A stretch of 64,000 nt of DNA from Dulcicalothrix desertica PCC 7102. GTDB taxonomy: Bacteria > Cyanobacteriota > Cyanobacteriia > Cyanobacteriales > Nostocaceae. This document shows, piece after piece, positions 8,654 through 17,571 of the stretch. The notes beneath the pieces were generated by a model. It was given only the letters and a program-made list of their open reading frames with translations, was not told the DNA's origin and did not search any database. A program made the translations under genes and the position numbers. Every line of letters starts with the position of its first letter. Positions within the stretch are counted from its first letter, which is position 1. Location: NCBI RefSeq assembly GCF_003991905.1, contig NZ_RSCL01000022.1:1-64000 (forward strand), in the 5' to 3' direction.

Positions 8654-10114
8654 TTATTTCCAATCCTTACCGACGCGAATTGTAATATCAGATTCAAGGT
8701 CACCTGTAGCAGCTACTTCCACATGACCTAGACCAAGAGCTTTTTGAACTTGTTCGCCAAGCTCGCGGTCACCTCTTTGGACAATTATTTGTGTTTCGCG
8801 CTGGGTGTCTGACCAGTCTGTGGATGCGTAAGCTTTAGCAAAACCTTTTTGTTTGAGAGTATTAATAACTTTTTCGGTTACACCAGGCTTATTTGAAGCA
8901 TTTTGAATAGCAACTTTTAGGTTCGGTAAAGGTCTTACCAAAGGACGCATTCCTGCAATTCCAACACCTGCATAATCGTTCAACAGCTTAACTTGTCCGG
9001 TTAAGTCAATCCAGTAGCTGTTAGGGTCAGCACTGAGACGGCTAAAAATACCGGGCAAAATCGTCATTTGAAAATTATCGCGCTCTAAGTTAGAAGAGAA
9101 GTTGACGAGTGCCATCATTTCTTCTAGCTTTAAGTTGGTGTCGAAGTACTTTCGCATGACGCGGATAAGTTGCGGTAAGCGAGTTACAACTGTCGGACTC
9201 GATAGTTTTTCGCGCATAGCCATTAATAGCGCTTGCTGACGTTGAACACGCGGTAAATCTCCACTATTGGTTTCACGGAAGCGCGCGAACTGTTCAGCTT
9301 GTTCACCGTTAAGGTTTTGCCAACCTTTAACCAAGTTAATTGAGAAGCGGGTGGAAGTGTCTTTGTAGTTCATTGCTTGGGGAACAAATACTTCGACTCC
9401 CCCTAGTTGATCTACTAGCTGACGCAAACCGCTCGTGGAAATCCGAATATAACGGTCGATAGGAGCATTATTTAGAGTTCGGCTAATTACCCGGTTGGAT
9501 AGTACAGGCCCACCTTGAGCGTTTGCTTGCGATACTTTGTTCAAACCCTTTTCAGGAATTGAAATCATTGTATCTCTGGGAATTGACAGTACACGCATAC
9601 TTTTATCTTCGGGGTTTAACCGAATTAGCAGCATTGTGTCGCTTTTACCCGCAAAACTTTCTGGTGAACCATCAACGGTACCCGGTACTGGCTCAATTCC
9701 CATTACCAGGATATTCATTGGACGAATGAGTTTATATTGTGAAATATTGCTCCACAAATCTGCTGGTAACTGCGTTTTTTCCCCTTCTTTACCAGACAGT
9801 TGTAACTCATCATCAGCACGGTCAACACTGCTCCATAATGGAGTCCATAGCGCAAGTGCTGACACCATTAACCCAGATAAGGTCATCCCGACAGCAATAG
9901 AAAGTATCCAGAATAACCAGCGCGGCATTGAGAGACCGAGCCGTTGATAAAGCTGGCTAGGAATAGAACCGTGCGTCCTACCCGGATTTGCGGTACTATT
10001 ATCTGAATAATTTACAGTCCCGTAATTAAGGGATTCTTCTGAGTTTGATGGTGCCTCTTGATTCTCTGACCAATCTGTATCTTGATTATCTTTACGTTCT
10101 ACTTGTTTAACCAC
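8654..10114 (-). CDS. LytR-CpsA-Psr (LCP) family glycopolymer transferase
   Basis: LCP proteins transfer lipid-linked glycopolymers to peptidoglycan at the outer face of the plasma membrane. The start is placed at GTG 10114, six bases after GGGGAG; a TTG start at 10132 would add six residues. Layout in about 486 residues: cytosolic acidic/Asn-rich stretch of about 65, one membrane segment (LFWILSIAVGMTLSGLMVSAL), an LCP catalytic domain about 130-310 (NILVMGIEPV, DTMLLIRLNP, RVLSIPRDTMISIP, LPRVQRQQALLMAM) and a C-terminal LytR_C domain (LKVAIQNASNKPGVTEKV). The conserved Arg/Asp residues of the active cleft are present. It is divergent from manC, which makes a sugar-nucleotide precursor. Confidence 0.92.
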   Translation of the reverse strand: MVKQVERKDNQDTDWSENQEAPSNSEESLNYGTVNYSDNSTANPGRTHGSIPSQLYQRLGLSMPRWLFWILSIAVGMTLSGLMVSALALWTPLWSSVDRADDELQLSGKEGEKTQLPADLWSNISQYKLIRPMNILVMGIEPVPGTVDGSPESFAGKSDTMLLIRLNPEDKSMRVLSIPRDTMISIPEKGLNKVSQANAQGGPVLSNRVISRTLNNAPIDRYIRISTSGLRQLVDQLGGVEVFVPQAMNYKDTSTRFSINLVKGWQNLNGEQAEQFARFRETNSGDLPRVQRQQALLMAMREKLSSPTVVTRLPQLIRVMRKYFDTNLKLEEMMALVNFSSNLERDNFQMTILPGIFSRLSADPNSYWIDLTGQVKLLNDYAGVGIAGMRPLVRPLPNLKVAIQNASNKPGVTEKVINTLKQKGFAKAYASTDWSDTQRETQIIVQRGDRELGEQVQKALGLGHVEVAATGDLESDITIRVGKDWK

Positions 10115-10280
10115 AAATATCTCCCCACTCAACCAACGCCATTTACGTTTAACTGGGAAAAACCCCAGTTTACTTCTGTGGCCACTCCCTTAAGGCTATG
10201 TTAATGCAAGCTTTTAAACTTGCCAGTGTCCGGGCTTCCAGTACACACTTGTAATGTTTTAAATTTAGGTTTTCTAATAT

Positions 10281-11345
10281 ATGACTAACGCATTTTTTCC
10301 TGTAATCCTTGCTGGTGGTAAAGGTGAGCGTTTTTGGCCTTTGAGTCGTCTCAACCGACCAAAGCAATTTTTGTGTCTCGATGGTACTGACCGAAGTCTT
10401 TTACAAGCTACTGCCGACCGACTGCTTGGTTTAGCTTCTGGTTGGGAAAACTTGTGGGTTATTACTTCTAGTTTGATCGCGCAGGGTGTTCGCGACCAGT
10501 TAACAGAACTACCATCCGATAATTTACTTGTTGAACCAGAGGGAAGAGACACAGCAGCGGCAGTTGCATGGACTAGTTTAGAAATAGCTCGTCGCTACGG
10601 TCAGGACGCGATAATTGGCTTTTTTCCAGCAGACCACTGGATTGCTGACCAATCAGTGTTTGTAGACACTATAAGTGCAGCTTCCCAACTAGCAGCAACC
10701 ACAGATGCCATTGTGACGTTGGGGATCAAGCCTACGTTCCCCTCAACTGGTTATGGATACATTGAACAAGGCGAAAAAAGTGGTATCTTTGATGACTTGC
10801 CAGCTTATCATGTTAACCGCTTTACTGAAAAGCCTAATCGTGAAACTGCTGAAACATTTTTATCTACGGGTCGTTTTAGTTGGAACAGTGGCATGTTTAT
10901 TTTTAGGGCTGGTGTTGTCCTTAAAGAACTACGTGCGTATGCTCCCGAAATTATCGAACCTTTAGAAAAAAATGGGACAGATGTCTACCCCAAACTGCCT
11001 AAAAAGAGTATAGACTACGCTTTAATGGAAAAGACAGGTCTAGCATATGTATTACCAGTAGAATTTGGTTGGGATGACCTTGGTGACTGGAATGCTATCG
11101 AACGACTTCTTAAAAAAGAAGATAATAAGAATGTCGAACTGGCTACTCATGTAGGATTAGATACAAAAGGCGCCGTTGTTTATGCATCGAATCCGGATGA
11201 TGTAATTGTTACAATCGGACTTGAGGATGTAGTTATAGTACGTGATGGAAATGCTACCCTTATTGCCAAAAAAGACCGTACTCAAGAAATCAAAGAAGTC
11301 CTCAAAACTTTGAAAAGTGATTCTAAATTTAAAGAGTTACTCTAA
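10281..11345 (+). CDS. manC: Mannose-1-phosphate guanylyltransferase
   Basis: Makes GDP-mannose from GTP and mannose-1-phosphate for exopolysaccharide and glycan synthesis. The 354-residue protein has the nucleotidyltransferase signature FPVILAGGKGERFWPLSR near residue 5 and a PKQFL block right after. It also has VEPEGRDTAAAV, FFPADHWI, GYIEQGE and FTEKPNRETAE, and GWDDLGDWNA near the end. The length fits the short cyanobacterial type without the C-terminal isomerase domain. It is divergent from the LCP transferase with about 165 bp between, which suggests shared control of envelope glycan genes. The start ATG lacks a strong ribosome binding site. Confidence 0.92.
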   Translation: MTNAFFPVILAGGKGERFWPLSRLNRPKQFLCLDGTDRSLLQATADRLLGLASGWENLWVITSSLIAQGVRDQLTELPSDNLLVEPEGRDTAAAVAWTSLEIARRYGQDAIIGFFPADHWIADQSVFVDTISAASQLAATTDAIVTLGIKPTFPSTGYGYIEQGEKSGIFDDLPAYHVNRFTEKPNRETAETFLSTGRFSWNSGMFIFRAGVVLKELRAYAPEIIEPLEKNGTDVYPKLPKKSIDYALMEKTGLAYVLPVEFGWDDLGDWNAIERLLKKEDNKNVELATHVGLDTKGAVVYASNPDDVIVTIGLEDVVIVRDGNATLIAKKDRTQEIKEVLKTLKSDSKFKELL

Positions 11346-11356
11346 TTTAGTTGTGA

Positions 11357-11625
11357 GTGATGAGTGCTGAGTGCTGAGTGCTGAGTGAGTTTGGAGTTAC
11401 AACTCAGCACTCAGCACTTTATACTTAGCACTTAATATTTAGAACTTTTAAAACTGTTGGCAGAGGCAGAATATACCTTTTTTTAGTATAACTTAACTAT
11501 CTTGAGAAGTTAAAAGTTAAGATGCGCGGAGCCATAAGTAATGAGTTATGAGTAAGACTCAGCACTCAGCACTCAGCACTCAGCACTCAGCACTCCTAAC
11601 TCCTAACTCCTAACTCCTAACTCTT
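11357..11625. repeat. Heptamer tandem repeats (STRR): GTGCTGA, ACTCAGC, TCCTAAC
   Basis: Three GTGCTGA units near 11363-11388 face ACTCAGC units at 11401-11417 and can form a hairpin. A second block has five ACTCAGC units (about 11557-11594) and four TCCTAAC units (about 11594-11621), ending just before the UbiB-family start at 11632. Such heptamers are a known class of cyanobacterial short tandem repeats. They fill the space between manC and the next gene. Confidence 0.9.
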
Positions 11626-11631
11626 CTATTT

Positions 11632-13281
11632 ATGTTTATTACGCAAACCGTTCCTCGTCAACGCGAAATAGTCGAAGTTCTCCTCCGTAATGGTTGGGAC
11701 TACATGCGGCGCCTGCTAACCGGAGGCAAACCAGAAGACCCGCAACTTCCGACACCTGCCGTATTGAAGAAAATTCTTGTAGACCTAGGACCCGTTTACG
11801 TAAAACTCGGTCAACTAATGTCAACTCGTCCTGACATTTTGGGAGCTTCCTACATTGAAGAACTCTCAACCCTACAAGACGAAGTTCCACCAGTTGCCTG
11901 GTCAGAAATTGAAATACTTATCCGTAAGCAATTAAAACGTCCTCTTGAAGAGACATTTAAATATATAAACCCCGTTCCAGTTGCTGCTGGTTCAATTGCT
12001 CAAACACACCGTGCGACTCTTATTGACGGTCGCGAAGTGGCAATGAAAGTTCAACGCCCAGGTATTGATATTACTGTCGCCCAAGATATTGCTTTAATAC
12101 AGGGTATTGCCGATTTGGTTGCACGCACTGAATTTGGACAAAACTACGAAATTAAATCTATAGCAGAGGAATTTTGTAAAGCTCTGGAAGCAGAACTTGA
12201 TTTTACTCGCGAAGCTAGCTTTACCGACGAACTACGTCGCAATTTGTCAAAAAGTAAGTGGTTCGACCCTACAAAACTTGTAATTGCCGAGATTCACTGG
12301 GATGTGACATCACCCAAGTTAATGGTGATGGAATGGCTCGATGGAGTTCCTATACTCAGTGCAAAAATTGGCGCCGACTATAACAACGGCAAAGACCCTA
12401 CTGTTGAACGTAAAGAAATAACAACTTTATTATTCCGGGCATTTTTTCAACAGCTATATATAGATGGCTTTTTCCACGCTGATCCCCACCCTGGAAATTT
12501 GTTTTATTTGCGAGATGGTCGAGTTGCCATTTTAGATTGTGGCATGGTTGGGCGCCTTGATCCCCGCACTCAGCAAATTCTTACAGAAATGTTACTTGCG
12601 ACAGTTGACTTAGATGCACAAAGATGCGCGCAGTTAACATTACAACTAGCTGACTCAACTCAGCCAGTAATTTTGTCGCGATTAGAAAGCGATTATGACC
12701 GGATGTTACGGAAGTATCATAATCTGAACGTCGCCCAAATTAACTTTTCACAAATTATTTACGAAATTCTTCAGGTAGCGCGCAATAATAAAATTCGCTT
12801 ACCGACAAACATGGGTTTATACGCCAAAACCCTCGCGAACTTAGAAGGTGTTGCACGTGGCTTTAACCCTGAACTCAACTTTTTCGATGAAATCAAACCG
12901 TTACTTACAGACTTATTTAGGCGCCAATTACTAGGAGACAGTCCATTCCGTTCGTTGTTACGTACAGCGCTTGACCTGAAAAGTCTCTCTCTCCAATCAC
13001 CGCGTCAAATAGAATCACTATTAGACCGAGTAACATCAGAAACCTTACAGTGGAATATCTCTTTACGTGGATTAGATGGCTTACGTCGCACAATGGACGA
13101 TTCAGCCAATCGCCTCTCATTAAGTATCCTCGTAGGTTCGCTGATAATGGGCGCCGCAATTATTTCCACAAAAGCACAAACCGTACAACTATCACTACTA
13201 AATAATATTTTATTCGCTGTTGCTAGTTTATTAGGTTTATGGCTTGTTTATAGTACATTGCGCGCTGGAAATAGGAAATAA
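11632..13281 (+). CDS. AarF/UbiB (ABC1, ADCK-like) family protein
   Basis: An atypical protein-kinase-like ATPase of the UbiB family, linked in other organisms to prenylquinone metabolism and lipid homeostasis. The 549-residue protein shows the family marks: KLGQLMSTRPDILG (KxGQ region) near residue 57, PVAAGSIAQTHRATL (Ala-rich nucleotide loop) near 115, AMKVQRPGI (catalytic Lys), DGFFHADPHPGNLF near 280, and LDCGMVGRLD (in place of DFG). Two hydrophobic C-terminal segments (LSILVGSLIMGAAII, ILFAVASLLGLWLVY) anchor it in a membrane. Cyanobacteria have several paralogues, and the specific role is not readable here. Confidence 0.93.
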   Translation: MFITQTVPRQREIVEVLLRNGWDYMRRLLTGGKPEDPQLPTPAVLKKILVDLGPVYVKLGQLMSTRPDILGASYIEELSTLQDEVPPVAWSEIEILIRKQLKRPLEETFKYINPVPVAAGSIAQTHRATLIDGREVAMKVQRPGIDITVAQDIALIQGIADLVARTEFGQNYEIKSIAEEFCKALEAELDFTREASFTDELRRNLSKSKWFDPTKLVIAEIHWDVTSPKLMVMEWLDGVPILSAKIGADYNNGKDPTVERKEITTLLFRAFFQQLYIDGFFHADPHPGNLFYLRDGRVAILDCGMVGRLDPRTQQILTEMLLATVDLDAQRCAQLTLQLADSTQPVILSRLESDYDRMLRKYHNLNVAQINFSQIIYEILQVARNNKIRLPTNMGLYAKTLANLEGVARGFNPELNFFDEIKPLLTDLFRRQLLGDSPFRSLLRTALDLKSLSLQSPRQIESLLDRVTSETLQWNISLRGLDGLRRTMDDSANRLSLSILVGSLIMGAAIISTKAQTVQLSLLNNILFAVASLLGLWLVYSTLRAGNRK

Positions 13282-13315
13282 TAAGATTAATCCCTGCGGG
13301 AAAACCTCCGGTTTA

Positions 13316-13395
13316 CGTGTCTCTACTCTGTACGCTCTGCGTCTCCGTGGTAATAGTTCTTCTTTACCACAGAGGCACAGAGTTCACAGAGAATA
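13316..13395. repeat. Dispersed CACAGAG-type inverted repeat
   Basis: CTCTGCGTCTCCGTGGTAAT and TTTACCACAGAGGCACAGAG face each other in the gap between the UbiB-family gene and the convergent HNH gene. It is the same family as 821-892. Confidence 0.7.
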
Positions 13396-13437
13396 ATTGT
13401 ATTTAGACGTAGTACCCCGATGCAATTCCTAATAAAT

Positions 13438-13887
13438 CTATACAGGTTGACGTGGGTCATTATCTGGTGGGTGCCAGCCACCTTGTATCCAAAACGAGCG
13501 CGCATCTAAAATTGCTCCATCATCATGATTGTCATCATTAAAGTCAAATTTGGTACATGTTGCGCGTCCAATCGCAGTTACACCTATAATCCTCAAACCA
13601 TCAGTTGTCCAAATAAAATGTTCTGCCCAGGTACATTGACGTGGATTGAATAATGGCACACTTTGCTTTGTTTCTGGGTCAATACCAGTCGTAAAATTGT
13701 AGTGACGCTCATTACAACGGTGACAAGCCAATGCCAAGTTATCTTCGTCGTTTAAACCACCTAAAGATTGAGGCAGAATATGGTCGATAGTAAAACGGTC
13801 TGGGCTTAGATATTCGGGAGAGTGGCAATATTCGCAGAGACATCTGGCTCGTCGTCGGACAAACTTTCGAGTTGCAGTGGACACCAT
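13438..13887 (-). CDS. HNH endonuclease family protein
   Basis: A 149-residue HNH nuclease. A treble-clef metal site is made by CEYCHSP near residue 18 and CHRCNERH near 54, with the catalytic segment FTIDHILPQSLGGLNDEDNL between them. The His of DHILP is the general base, and Asn/His follow in DNLALACHRCN. Free-standing HNH proteins of this size are common in cyanobacteria, and their target is mostly unknown. The start overlaps the upstream gene by 82 bp, so the two are translationally linked. It could be part of a defence or toxin-like pair, but nothing in the sequence proves this. Confidence 0.85.
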   Translation of the reverse strand: MVSTATRKFVRRRARCLCEYCHSPEYLSPDRFTIDHILPQSLGGLNDEDNLALACHRCNERHYNFTTGIDPETKQSVPLFNPRQCTWAEHFIWTTDGLRIIGVTAIGRATCTKFDFNDDNHDDGAILDARSFWIQGGWHPPDNDPRQPV

Positions 13888-14126
13888 TTTGCTTGCGCTG
13901 CTAATTGAGCATTAATTAAGGTAAAAATTCGCGACAGTTCAGATATGCCGTCAAGCTCTGCTCTTTCTTGCGGAGTTAGCAAATCTTTCTTATTTTGATT
14001 TAAAAGCTCCTCAAACCGTGCTTGCAAATCATCTGTAAATTTGAAAATGTAAACATCTCCTAATTGATTCATCCGAACTCCAGAACGGATGAAGGACGAT
14101 GGCTGCATCATGAGCTGAGTCGTCAT
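13806..14126 (-). CDS. Small conserved protein paired with the HNH nuclease
   Basis: A 106-residue protein I do not recognise. It is mostly helical and charged (LQARFEELLNQNKKDLLTPQERAELDGISELSRIF), with no signal peptide and no metal motif. Its last 27 codons overlap the first 27 of the HNH gene in another frame, a long overlap that suggests co-evolution and co-expression. The LTPQERAEL segment resembles the short helical partners seen next to HNH genes in cyanobacteria. It may bind or restrain the nuclease; this is inference. Confidence 0.65.
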   Translation of the reverse strand: MTTQLMMQPSSFIRSGVRMNQLGDVYIFKFTDDLQARFEELLNQNKKDLLTPQERAELDGISELSRIFTLINAQLAAQAKWCPLQLESLSDDEPDVSANIATLPNI

Positions 14127-14204
14127 TTTTTTACCCTACACAGACGTTTATTTGTGTATGAATGATTATAGCTTATATATTTCAATAGATTGTAGTCTTA
14201 TCTT

Positions 14205-14300
14205 TGTGCGCTCTACGTCTCCGTGGTAATAGTTATTTTTTACTACAGAGGCACGTAGAGACGCAGAGCGCAGTGTCCCGCTCTTAATAATCGCGTCTCT
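14205..14300. repeat. Dispersed repeat cluster (CACAGAG type and AGAGACGC type)
   Basis: CTCTACGTCTCCGTGGTAAT and TACTACAGAGGCACGTAGAG face each other, followed by ATCGCGTCTCTAC, half of the 28-bp palindrome found whole at 56580-56607. No coding content. Confidence 0.65.
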
Positions 14301-14308
14301 ACACAGAG

Positions 14309-14334
14309 TCCGTTACATCCGTTCTATCCGTTGC
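14309..14334. repeat. AACGGAT-type repeat overlapping a gene end
   Basis: On the minus strand, GCAACGGATAGAACGGATGT supplies the last codons (QRIERM) and the TAA stop of the coiled-coil gene that ends at 14313. It belongs to the family seen at 21213, 28666, 30466 and 53412. Confidence 0.8.
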
Positions 14335-15233
14335 AAAGATTGAGATTGTGGAGATGTTGTGTTATTTCTTTGTGGCATAAATAAGGACACAAATGCTAAT
14401 AAAATTGCGAGTAAACTTCCCACACCAATAAAAAGTAACTTTTGATTTGTTTGCGCTTGATACTCATCTATTGTGGCAAGACGGTTTGGAAGGTGTTCTA
14501 GTTGCAGTACTGTATTTTGTTTTACTTCATTAATTGAAGCTTTTGTATTATTAAGTTCTGATTCGAGACGGTTTAAAGATTGCTGTATTTGTTTTTGGCT
14601 ATTAGTCACATCTTCTATACGCTGCTCAAGTTTGGCTTCAAGTTCTTCTTGATGACGTTTTGATTCGGTTTTAACATCGTTTTGAATGTTAATTATATTT
14701 TGATGCGATTGGTTACTTAAATTTTCAACGTGCTGGTTTAATTCTTGTTGGAATTGCGTAAAGTTCTCTAGTATTTCATGCTTTAAAGCAATAAATTCTT
14801 GTTGAACTGCTTCGTTACTGTGGGTTACTTGTTTAACTGCTATTTCCGATTCGTTTTTTATGTCTACTGACACTTGACGTAATTCATACTCAGACTTTTT
14901 AAACTGCTGGTTTAATTCTTTCTGAAATTGAGTAAAGTTTTCTACAATTTCATGTTGTAAATTAGTAAATTCTTCGTGAATATGCTCGTTCGCTAAATTT
15001 ACTTGTTTGATTGCATCTTTTGATTGGTCTTGTAATTCTATTGCAGTCGCGCGTGATTGTTCAACAAATTCACTCAGTTTTTTATGTTCTATTTGTATTT
15101 CTTTATACTTTTGTGATAATCCTTCAAAATCAGTTTGAATTTTAGCTAAATCGTTCAAAGCCTCCGATGATTCTTTAAATTTTACGCGATAGCTAGCTAA
15201 CTCTTGCTCTAAACTTTTTAAGAAATCTGTCAT
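14313..15233 (-). CDS. Tail-anchored long coiled-coil protein
   Basis: The start is placed at ATG 15233 (MTDFLKSLEQELASY) behind GAGGATAAGG; an upstream in-frame ATG at 15272 lacks one. Of 306 residues, about 250 are heptad-rich helix with repeated segments (EFTNLQHEIVENFTQFQKEL and a near copy, EFIALKHEILENFTQFQQEL, about 65 residues later), so there is an internal duplication. One membrane segment lies near the C-terminus (KLLFIGVGSLLAILLAFVSLF). This fits a membrane-tethered coiled coil that faces the cytoplasm. The last residues come from a dispersed repeat. No homologue with known function is recognised. Confidence 0.8.
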   Translation of the reverse strand: MTDFLKSLEQELASYRVKFKESSEALNDLAKIQTDFEGLSQKYKEIQIEHKKLSEFVEQSRATAIELQDQSKDAIKQVNLANEHIHEEFTNLQHEIVENFTQFQKELNQQFKKSEYELRQVSVDIKNESEIAVKQVTHSNEAVQQEFIALKHEILENFTQFQQELNQHVENLSNQSHQNIINIQNDVKTESKRHQEELEAKLEQRIEDVTNSQKQIQQSLNRLESELNNTKASINEVKQNTVLQLEHLPNRLATIDEYQAQTNQKLLFIGVGSLLAILLAFVSLFMPQRNNTTSPQSQSLQRIERM

Positions 15234-15485
15234 GTCCTTATCCTCTAGCAAAATTAAACTATATGCGAGCAAATTTTTGCCTGATATTGCTCAGTCTTGG
15301 CTTTAATAGGGCTACTTCGTCTGAAATATTCCTCTATCGTATTGTATATATTTATAACGTCTTTGTGCGTGATGTTTAGTTGCATTCTTCAAACATGAAA
15401 ATAAACTGAACCCAGTCAAACAGGCTAACTTTAGGTTTTATAGTACAAATTGGCTTTATAAAAAGTCGCCTAGATTTAACTTTGT

Positions 15486-16082
15486 ATGAAAATTAATAAA
15501 GTACTCACAAATATTATTGTTGGCATTGGCTACTTATTCGTTTCGTTACCAGTGAAAGCAGAATGGAAACCTGGCACGGTTGTTCAAGGTATATATTCAG
15601 GAATACAACAAATTCATGGTTATCAAGTTACACCTAAATTAATTTCGGATGTCCCAAACGGCGCCAGGGGAGGTTGCGGTAGAATTTACGGTAGCCATTA
15701 TTGTGTTCGTAATCACACTGTGTATATAACTAGACAGCATATACGTATGGCTTATCAACATGAAGATGCTGCTTTAGCTTATATCGTCGCACACGAATAT
15801 GCCCATGCAATGCAAACCGCGTATGGGTTTCAACCTCGTATTACACCTATTTCAGAATTACAAGCAGATTGTTTGGCAGGTGTTTATATTGGGTTAATTC
15901 CAAATATTGAGTTTGATAATAGAGACATTCAAGAAATAGCTTCGTTTGCATACCGCATTGGTGATTATAATTGGCACAACCCACAGCACCACGGAACACC
16001 GCAACAACGTGTGAAAGCTGTTGTTTTGGGTATGCAGTCTTCTGTGCAAGGTAAAAGTGGTGTTAGTGCTTGTTTAAGATAG
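15486..16082 (+). CDS. Secreted neutral zinc metallopeptidase (Zn_peptidase, YpfJ-like)
   Basis: A 198-residue exported peptidase. The signal peptide is residues 1-25 (IIVGIGYLFVSLPVKA). The zinc site is HEYAH at 103-107, with the third ligand Glu in ELQADC near 124, an arrangement typical of the neutral zinc metallopeptidase family. The C-terminal HHGTPQQRVKAVVLGM block is also a family mark. Four or more Cys residues (GGCGRIYGSHYC, ADC, SAC) suggest disulfides in an oxidising compartment. The substrate is unknown. It is a lone gene followed by paired palindromes. Confidence 0.88.
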   Translation: MKINKVLTNIIVGIGYLFVSLPVKAEWKPGTVVQGIYSGIQQIHGYQVTPKLISDVPNGARGGCGRIYGSHYCVRNHTVYITRQHIRMAYQHEDAALAYIVAHEYAHAMQTAYGFQPRITPISELQADCLAGVYIGLIPNIEFDNRDIQEIASFAYRIGDYNWHNPQHHGTPQQRVKAVVLGMQSSVQGKSGVSACLR

Positions 16083-16086
16083 CCAA

Positions 16087-16153
16087 AGAAACCGGGTTTC
16101 TAGACAAAATCTTTGTTTTTATTACAAGATATTGAAAAAGAAACCCGGTTTCT
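16087..16153. repeat. Two facing AGAAACC(C/G)GGTTTCT palindromes between convergent genes
   Basis: Copies at 16087-16101 and 16139-16153 lie 37 bp apart between the metallopeptidase stop and the stop of the convergent gene. They can form small cruciforms or together a longer stem. A bidirectional 3'-end role is possible. Confidence 0.8.
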
Positions 16154-16773
16154 TACACTGCGACTAAATTTTGTAATTGTACTTCACTTTGTTGAAAAGT
16201 ATAATTAACAGCCGCAAATAGTTGATCTAGCTCTTGAATAGTATAATACTTTTTATTGCGGGTCAAAATATTTTCTTCTAATTTGCCAAATTGCCAGCGG
16301 TCATCATTAGAAACAATACCAAAAATAGTTATTTTTAATTCGTCATTTAATCTTTGAGCAGCAATCATCTCAGCAAGACATTGTGCCCAACCTCCTTCAA
16401 AGTCATCTTGCTTGGCTTCAACTAAGATAAAATAAGGTTTGTCGAAAACAACTTTACCTAAAGGTGACCTCGTTGCAAGAATATATTCGGGGTATCCTGT
16501 TAGTTTTGCATCGCAATTCAGTAATTGGTGACTCCATAGTAGAAAATTATTGCGATAAACTTTCCAAACTTCTTTTAAAACTGGGTAAATAAAATTTTCA
16601 CAAATTGCAAATTCCGAGTTATCGACAACAGCTTCATTCATCATCAACTCTAAGTCGTCACGGAAATAATCTGGAATGTTAAACGATGTTTCAATAACAA
16701 AATTTGCTTCGGTATAAGTAACCTGATATTCTTTGACGACTTCACCAATAGTTCTGTAACTGCTAACAGTCAT
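16153..16773 (-). CDS. Hypothetical protein with a possible PD-(D/E)xK nuclease-like core
   Basis: The 206-residue protein is not recognised by name. It has a beta-strand/acidic pattern, FILVEAKQDDFEGGWAQCLAEM near residue 110. The EAK preceded by hydrophobic residues and followed by a Gln-containing helix resembles motifs II-III of PD-(D/E)xK folds. An acidic residue upstream (FDKPY) could supply motif I. No signal peptide. Similar proteins are widespread in Nostocales as lone genes. Nuclease activity is not shown. The stop codon abuts a dispersed palindrome. Confidence 0.6.
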   Translation of the reverse strand: MTVSSYRTIGEVVKEYQVTYTEANFVIETSFNIPDYFRDDLELMMNEAVVDNSEFAICENFIYPVLKEVWKVYRNNFLLWSHQLLNCDAKLTGYPEYILATRSPLGKVVFDKPYFILVEAKQDDFEGGWAQCLAEMIAAQRLNDELKITIFGIVSNDDRWQFGKLEENILTRNKKYYTIQELDQLFAAVNYTFQQSEVQLQNLVAV

Positions 16774-16903
16774 ATTTTGTAAGTTTGTGTTGAAATATAT
16801 AAATTATATTATATAAAAAATTGGGAAGTGTTTACGCTTTGTAGCAATCTTTAATTCAAGATTATGTTAGATAAATTTAGAAACTGACAATTCAAAAATC
16901 ATT

Positions 16904-17337
16904 GGTACAGCTTCATACTTACAATGGTACAATAATGGTACAAAAAAACGAGTCCGTATCATTTTTTAGACATTTTTTTACTAATTTTTAGGGTACGAAC
17001 TACAAAAATTGTACCAATAAACAGAGAAAAGTTGTCAAATTATGGTGTCATTTTGGGCATGGGAAAGCAGAAAGGTGCGTTTTTTCGTTGTTTTTGCTAA
17101 TGTCCCACGGTACGGAGTTGATGTACCAAGGCTGCTTGAAATAAAAAATGCTGTGTTGAACGTACCGTTTATTATACTGTTTTTGGTACGAAACTAGGCT
17201 ATTTTTTGGTACGAAATGCTTGTTTTTATGGTACGGTGATGAGTTTAAGTTAGTTCAATATTTAATTTGAGTAATATTATTAAACTATTAATAATGAGCA
17301 ATATTGTGTTTGTACCAACATTTTTGCTTTTGGTACC
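16904..17337. other. Non-coding stretch with about 14 GGTAC/GTACC motifs
   Basis: Motifs lie at 16904, 16926, 16937, 16992, 17011, 17109, 17123, 17162, 17185, 17208, 17230, 17312 and as a GGTACC palindrome at 17332. Common extended forms are TTGGTACGAAA, ATGGTACAA and TTGTACCAA. Chance would give fewer than one. No open reading frame of note covers the region (16774-17571). It could be a dense binding-site array, decayed repeats, or the leader of the ABC transporter gene. Confidence 0.6.
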
Positions 17338-17571
17338 ATTGTTTAATCAGGCGCCGTCGGATAATATGTATATGTTAAAAATTATTAAGTTGTAACGAAT
17401 GCATATTGTGTGTAATGTGCGCTTCTATCCAGAAGTAGAAGTAATATTAAGAGAGAATATGTAAATTGAAAGAATTTCAGCAAATTTTACCAATAACCGT
17501 CAAGAATATATTAGTATTTTTTATAAATGACTTCGGAAGAGAGTGCATTACCACACTTTATCAATATATAT

